A stretch of DNA of 64,000 bases, from the NCBI GenBank assembly GCA_947589155.1, contig CANQBH010000005.1, positions 1 to 64,000 of the forward strand, written 5' to 3'. The notes beneath the pieces were generated by a model. It saw nothing but the letters and a program-made list of their open reading frames with translations. It was not told where the DNA came from and did not search any database. This DNA comes from an uncultured Lachnospiraceae bacterium (GTDB lineage: Bacteria > Bacillota > Clostridia > Lachnospirales > Lachnospiraceae). The translations under genes and the position numbers were made by a program. Each line of letters opens with the position of its first letter. The first letter of the stretch is position 1. Below are positions 60,141 to 64,000 of the stretch, one piece after another.

Positions 60141-62693
60141 CTATTCGTCCGGCAGCAGCCATTTGATGAGCACCGCGGAGAGTTTGGCGACTTCGACCGG
60201 TTTTGCCACATGGTCGTCCATGCCTGCCTCCTGCGCCTGCCGGATATCCTCGACGAAGGCGTTCGCCGTCATCGCGATGATCGGGATCTCGTCGGTATCC
60301 TTCCTGCCCATCCGGCGGATCCGCCGCGTCGCCTCGTAGCCGTTCATGACCGGCATCTGCACATCCATAAAGATCAGGTCGTAATAAAACGGCGCGGTTT
60401 TTTCCACCATGCGGACCGCGATCTGTCCGTTCTCCGCAAACTCGACCTTCGGCCCGATACAGGAAAGCAGTTCCTCGGCGATCTCGCGGTTTAACTCGTT
60501 GTCCTCCACCAGAAGGATCCGCTTCCCGGCCAGCCGCTCGTCCCTCGGGTCTTCCAGCGCCGCCGTTTCGCTGTCTTCGACCTTTTCCGTCTCCGCGTCG
60601 GCCTGCTGCAAAAGCAGGCGGACGGTAAAGCGGGAACCCTGTCCCGGCGTACTGTCCGCGAGGATCTCGCCGTCCATCATCTGCACGATGTTGCGGCTGA
60701 TCGCCATGCCGAGCCCCACGCCTTCGATCTTGTTGCTGACGGCCTCCTCCGAACGGGCAAACGGCTCGAACACCGTCCGGATAAATTCCTCGTCCATGCC
60801 CATGCCGTTATCTTCGCAGACAAACTCATAGCCGAGGCGGGAGGCGACCGGCGCGTCGTATTCACGGGCCGTCAGCGTGATCGCACCGCCCTCCGGCGTA
60901 AATTTGACCGCGTTGCCAAGAAGGTTGACAAGAACCTGCCGCAGCCGCAGCGCGTCGCCGCGCACCTTCGTGTGACGGATCCCGTCGGTGTTGACCGTGA
61001 ACGTCTGATTGCGTTCGGCGGTCTGCGGGCGGACGATCGCCGCCACGCTCTCGATCGTTTCGTCGATGGAGAACGGCCCTTCCGCCAGCGTCACCTTGCC
61101 GCTCTCGATCTTGCTCATGTCCAGCACGTCGTTGATCAGCGCCAGAAGATGGCGGCTGGAAATCGTGATCTTATCGAGGCAGTCCGTCAGGCGCTCCGGA
61201 TCGTCGAGGTGCATCTGCGCCACCGTCGTCATGCCCATGATCGCGTTCATCGGCGTACGGATATCGTGCGACATGCGCGCGAGGAAATCCGACTTCGCGT
61301 GATTGGCCGCTTCCGCCGCGGCGGAGGCGTCGCGCAGCGCCATGCGGATCTGCTGCTCCCGCGCTTTTAACGCGGTCACATCCTGCGTCGCGTACAGCGC
61401 CCTGACGGGTACGCCGTCTTTTTCTTCCAGACAGAGGATAGAGATATTCTCCCAATGCCTGCCGTCCATGTCGATCTGATATTCGTATTGCAGATACGGC
61501 ACGTCCGCGCGAAGGCGCTGCCGCACACGTTCCGGCGAAAGGCGCGCCGCCATCTTTTCACTGTCTTCGTCCCCCGCCACATAGAGACTGTCCATATGCC
61601 GGAGCAGATCGGTGTATCTGCCTTTTTCCGCGACATCTCCCGCGCCGCCCTTGAGGTATTCGTAGGTATCCTGCTCCAGATCGACCAGCGCGAACCTGCC
61701 GAACAGCTGCGTGACCGCCTCAACGATTCCGGACATCTCCTGCTTTTCGGAAACGAGGCGTTTTTTGATCCAGCGGTTCTTCACGAACAGATAAAGGATG
61801 TAGGCAAGGAAGATCAGGATCAGTTTGACCTCCAGACGGATTCCCGCCGCGTTCGCCCCGTTGACCATCTGATTCGTCACGGTCGAAGGAAGGTACTGCA
61901 CCATGCTCCACTCCCCGCCTGCCAGCGGCGTAACGTAGGCGCTGCCCGCGCCGCTCCTGCCCTGATAATTGAAGCGGGTGGAATCTGATTTTGCCAGCGC
62001 CTCCTCTAATTTCCTGCTGCCTTCGACGTCCAGTTCACTGTCCTTTCGGGTGTAGTTTAAGAGATTTTCCGACTCGTCCACGTCGCCCGCGGAAACGATC
62101 ACATTGCCGTTATTTTCCACCAGATAACTGGTGATCCGCATATCGAAATAATCCGTCGCGAGGGCGTCCTTGACCGTATCTCCGCGCAGGATCCCGCTTA
62201 ACACGCCGACGATCCGCCCGTCGTAATAAAACGGCGCGTAAAAGATCAGAAGCGTTTCGTTCGTGATACGCGAATTGTGCACCACGCACTTGCCGCTGTT
62301 GCCCTGCATCCCGTCGATAAAATATTCGCGGTCCGACAGATCCGCCGTCCTGCCGTCCGCCGCAAGATCCATGCCGTCCGGCGAAATGAACTCCACATAG
62401 TCAAAATAAGAGCGGTCGATCATATCCTGCAGCATTTCCGTGTCCACCTGCGGATCGACCATCAGCGTCGGATACAGCTGCGCCATCATCTCCAGATTCC
62501 GCTGCGACATCTCGATCAGTTCGTCCATCCGCTCCACGTTCTGCAGCGTCGCCGCCTCGATCAGGCTGTCATTCTGCTCCACCAGCCTCTTTCTGTTGTC
62601 CATCGCGAAAGAATAGAACGCCGCCACGATGCAGACCAGCAGAAGGAGGATAAAGATCATATCCGGAAGAAACCGTTTCTTTTCCGCTTTCAT
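60141..62693 (-). CDS. Hybrid sensor histidine kinase/response regulator with extracellular cache-like sensor
   Basis: 850 residues. One membrane helix near the N-terminus (DMIFILLLLVCIVAAFYSFA) and another near 305 flank an external sensor of about 260 residues (YFDYVEFISPDGMDLAADGR, SDREYFIDGMQGNSG), of double-cache type. A PAS-like part precedes the kinase: phospho-His in KSDFLARMSHDIRTPMNAIM, N-box VLVNLLGNAVKFTPEG, G-box GVGLGMAISRNIV. The C-terminal receiver has ILLVEDNELNREIAEELLSC and the phospho-Asp in YDLIFMDVQMPVMNGYEA. There is no C-terminal Hpt domain, so a separate Hpt protein is needed for output. The ATG at 62693 fits the membrane helix; the longer frame runs through repeats. 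It is divergent from the solute-binding sensor gene. Confidence 0.93.
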   Translation of the reverse strand: MKAEKKRFLPDMIFILLLLVCIVAAFYSFAMDNRKRLVEQNDSLIEAATLQNVERMDELIEMSQRNLEMMAQLYPTLMVDPQVDTEMLQDMIDRSYFDYVEFISPDGMDLAADGRTADLSDREYFIDGMQGNSGKCVVHNSRITNETLLIFYAPFYYDGRIVGVLSGILRGDTVKDALATDYFDMRITSYLVENNGNVIVSAGDVDESENLLNYTRKDSELDVEGSRKLEEALAKSDSTRFNYQGRSGAGSAYVTPLAGGEWSMVQYLPSTVTNQMVNGANAAGIRLEVKLILIFLAYILYLFVKNRWIKKRLVSEKQEMSGIVEAVTQLFGRFALVDLEQDTYEYLKGGAGDVAEKGRYTDLLRHMDSLYVAGDEDSEKMAARLSPERVRQRLRADVPYLQYEYQIDMDGRHWENISILCLEEKDGVPVRALYATQDVTALKAREQQIRMALRDASAAAEAANHAKSDFLARMSHDIRTPMNAIMGMTTVAQMHLDDPERLTDCLDKITISSRHLLALINDVLDMSKIESGKVTLAEGPFSIDETIESVAAIVRPQTAERNQTFTVNTDGIRHTKVRGDALRLRQVLVNLLGNAVKFTPEGGAITLTAREYDAPVASRLGYEFVCEDNGMGMDEEFIRTVFEPFARSEEAVSNKIEGVGLGMAISRNIVQMMDGEILADSTPGQGSRFTVRLLLQQADAETEKVEDSETAALEDPRDERLAGKRILLVEDNELNREIAEELLSCIGPKVEFAENGQIAVRMVEKTAPFYYDLIFMDVQMPVMNGYEATRRIRRMGRKDTDEIPIIAMTANAFVEDIRQAQEAGMDDHVAKPVEVAKLSAVLIKWLLPDE

Positions 62694-62765
62694 CAACGAT
62701 AACCGTACCTTTCCTTTGTAAAATGTCCTTCTTATTGTAACACGAGAAGAAAAACCGCGCAAATC

Positions 62766-62794
62766 TTGCCTTTGCCGCCGTTTACAAGTATAAT
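62766..62794 (+). promoter_or_regulatory. Promoter of the right-edge sensor gene
   Basis: TTGCCT (62766-62771), 17 bases and TATAAT (62789-62794). Transcription from here would start near 62801, so the tandem repeats that follow are in the mRNA leader. Confidence 0.65.
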
Positions 62795-62810
62795 GGATAA
62801 GACTATACCG

Positions 62811-62897
62811 GCGTTTCGCATACAGGCTATACATCAGATGACAGCGCGTTTCGCATACAAGCGATCCATCAGATGACAGCGGCGTTTCGCATACAGA
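62811..62897. repeat. Tandem repeat of about 35 bases in the leader of the right-edge gene
   Basis: GCGTTTCGCATACA begins at 62811, 62846 and 62882, periods of 35 and 36 bases. The first two units continue with near-identical CATCAGATGACAGC endings; the third is cut short by the ribosome site. It lies between the divergent sensor genes. Confidence 0.85.
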
Positions 62898-62915
62898 TAA
62901 AGGAGGACAACAGTT

Positions 62916-64000
62916 ATGAAAATGAAAAGGACGCGTCTGCTCTGCCTGTTCCTTTCCGTGATCCTGCTCTTACCGGGCGCTTTTGCGCATGCGGCGGAAG
63001 CGGACGATTCCGAGACCCTGCGCGTGGCGTTCTTCGCCTTTCCCGGCTACCACACGATAGAAGAAGACGGCCGCCGCAGCGGCTACGGCTATGAATTTTT
63101 ACAGCGGCTCGCCATCCACGGCGGCTGGTCCTACGATTACGAGGGCTACGGCGGTTCTTATTCCGACGCCCTTGACATGCTCCGCAGCGGCGAAGTCGAT
63201 CTTGTGACCTCGGTCTCCAAGACGCCCGAGCGCGAAAAAGAATTTCTGTTCTCCGATCAGCCGATCGGCGTCAATTCCACGATCTTCACCGTCAAGGCGG
63301 GAAACACCGACATCACCGAGGGCGACTACGCTTCCTATGACGGGATCGACGTCGAGATGCTGGAAGGCAATTCCAAGAACGCCAATTTTGAGCGGTTCGC
63401 GCAGGAGCACGGCTTCTCCTTTTCTCCGGTGTATTTTGCCGACGAGGACGCCCTTGCTGCCGCCCTGCAAAACGGCGAGGTGGACGCCTCCGTCAGCGGG
63501 AGCCTGCGCCTTCTCCAGAACGAATGGCTGTTGGAATCCTTTGACGCCAGCCCGTTTTACATCTGTACGCGCATCGACCGCGAAGACCTGATGGCGCGTA
63601 TCAACGCCGCCATCAACGAGATGGATCTGCACGATCCGAACTGGCGCGATACCCTGCATGAAAAATATTACTCCACCGACCAGAGCGGCGCCATCCTCTT
63701 AAACGCCGACGAGCGGGCGTTCCTTGCCGAGCACCGCGCTTCCGGCGTTCCGCTGCGCCTGCTCATCAATCCGGAGAACATTCCTTACTGCTATTTTCAG
63801 GACGGCGAAGCGCGGGGTGTCCTGCCCGCCCTCTTTGAAACGATGGCGGACAAACTCGGGCTGCTCTACGAATACATACCGGTAAAAGACCGAGAGGAAT
63901 ACTATGCCCTGCGCGCGAAAGGAGAAGCGGACGTCGTGCTGGACTACGCCGACGATTTTTATCTGGCGGAAGAAGAAGGCTATAAGATCACGGTGCCGTA
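62916..64000 (+). CDS. Sensor protein with tandem solute-binding (SBP_bac_3) domains, 5' part
   Basis: The frame opens at the ATG 62916, preceded by AAAGGAGGA at a spacing of about 7, and stays open to the window edge (361 codons seen). MKMKRTRLLCLFLSVILLLP with GAFAHAAEA is a signal peptide. The first solute-binding domain runs TLRVAFFAFPGYHTIEEDGR, GYGYEFLQRLAI, SGEVDLVTSVSKTPEREKEF; a second begins GVPLRLLINPENIPYCYFQD, GVLPALFETMADKLGLLYEY. Tandem domains of this kind, as in BvgS-like proteins, usually precede a membrane helix and a kinase, GGDEF or EAL output that would lie beyond the window. It is divergent from the hybrid kinase. The output cannot be told from this part. Confidence 0.88.
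   Translation, partial: MKMKRTRLLCLFLSVILLLPGAFAHAAEADDSETLRVAFFAFPGYHTIEEDGRRSGYGYEFLQRLAIHGGWSYDYEGYGGSYSDALDMLRSGEVDLVTSVSKTPEREKEFLFSDQPIGVNSTIFTVKAGNTDITEGDYASYDGIDVEMLEGNSKNANFERFAQEHGFSFSPVYFADEDALAAALQNGEVDASVSGSLRLLQNEWLLESFDASPFYICTRIDREDLMARINAAINEMDLHDPNWRDTLHEKYYSTDQSGAILLNADERAFLAEHRASGVPLRLLINPENIPYCYFQDGEARGVLPALFETMADKLGLLYEYIPVKDREEYYALRAKGEADVVLDYADDFYLAEEEGYKITVP

Noticed and set aside
1..64000. CRISPR arrays, tRNA or rRNA genes, insertion-sequence transposases, phage genes
   Set aside because: None was seen on reading both strands; the only tandem repeat is the short one at 62811-62897, which has no spacer structure.

Overview
The window reads as a chromosomal segment of a spore-forming, gut-associated, anaerobic Clostridia, most like a Lachnospiraceae member. 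The evidence is spoIVA, a Firmicutes-type murE-priA-def-fmt-rsmB-rlmN-stp-prkC-rsgA-rpe-thiN block, a MurE with the meso-DAP DNPR motif, many GH2/GH3/GH31/GH36 glycosidases, a GPH sugar symporter, a bile-salt-hydrolase-type enzyme, FeoB and abundant c-di-GMP proteins. Most of the window is GC-rich. Two stretches (about 1.3-4.9 kb and 9.8-17.1 kb) are visibly more AT-rich and hold decayed, unknown or secreted genes, so they look like accessory DNA. I saw no rRNA, tRNA, CRISPR array or complete insertion sequence. The species is not determinable from the sequence alone.

Layout. 0-8.5 kb: the 3' end of a GH2 glycosidase, a three-piece Fic pseudogene, an AlbA-type regulator with an excellent promoter, a multi-pass membrane protein, spoIVA, a GGDEF protein and a YegS-type lipid kinase. 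8.5-9.8 kb: a ClC channel. 9.8-17.0 kb: an AT-rich island on the minus strand. It holds a LytTR response regulator and a GHKL histidine kinase, then a previously hidden 21-codon amphipathic peptide gene behind a direct repeat resembling a LytTR/AgrA box, then secreted proteins, a lipoprotein, a frameshifted small exported protein and two unknown proteins. 17.1-25.6 kb: a TetR-led galactoside operon (tetR, GH2, a GT-B-like protein, GPH symporter, GH36 alpha-galactosidase). 25.8-26.2 kb: two paralogous small proteins (42 and 39 aa) from a consensus promoter, facing galT. 27.8-33.8 kb: an ArsB/SLC13-like permease, a FeoA-FeoB fusion, a HAD phosphatase, a class II aldolase and a PilZ protein. 33.9-37.6 kb: carboxylesterase and GH31. 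37.6-42.5 kb: TraX-like protein, exonuclease III, an Hpt-REC-Hpt-HD-GYP signalling cluster and the choloylglycine hydrolase. 42.6-46.9 kb: a lipoprotein, a membrane-anchored GH3 with inverted domain order and a divergent TetR regulator. 46.9-60.1 kb: the conserved housekeeping block. 60.1-64 kb: a hybrid sensor kinase divergent from a solute-binding-type sensor gene that runs off the right edge, with tandem repeats in its leader.

How the genes work together. The GH36, GH2 and GPH proteins with GalT fit uptake and breakdown of alpha- and beta-galactosides feeding the Leloir pathway. GGDEF, PilZ and REC-HD-GYP supply the make, sense and break parts of c-di-GMP signalling. The housekeeping block joins peptidoglycan precursor synthesis, replication restart, N-terminal formyl-Met handling, rRNA modification and the PASTA kinase/phosphatase pair. 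The strongest candidates for undescribed biology are the peptide gene coupled to the LytTR/GHKL pair (14.7-17.0 kb) and the twin small proteins at 25.9-26.2 kb.
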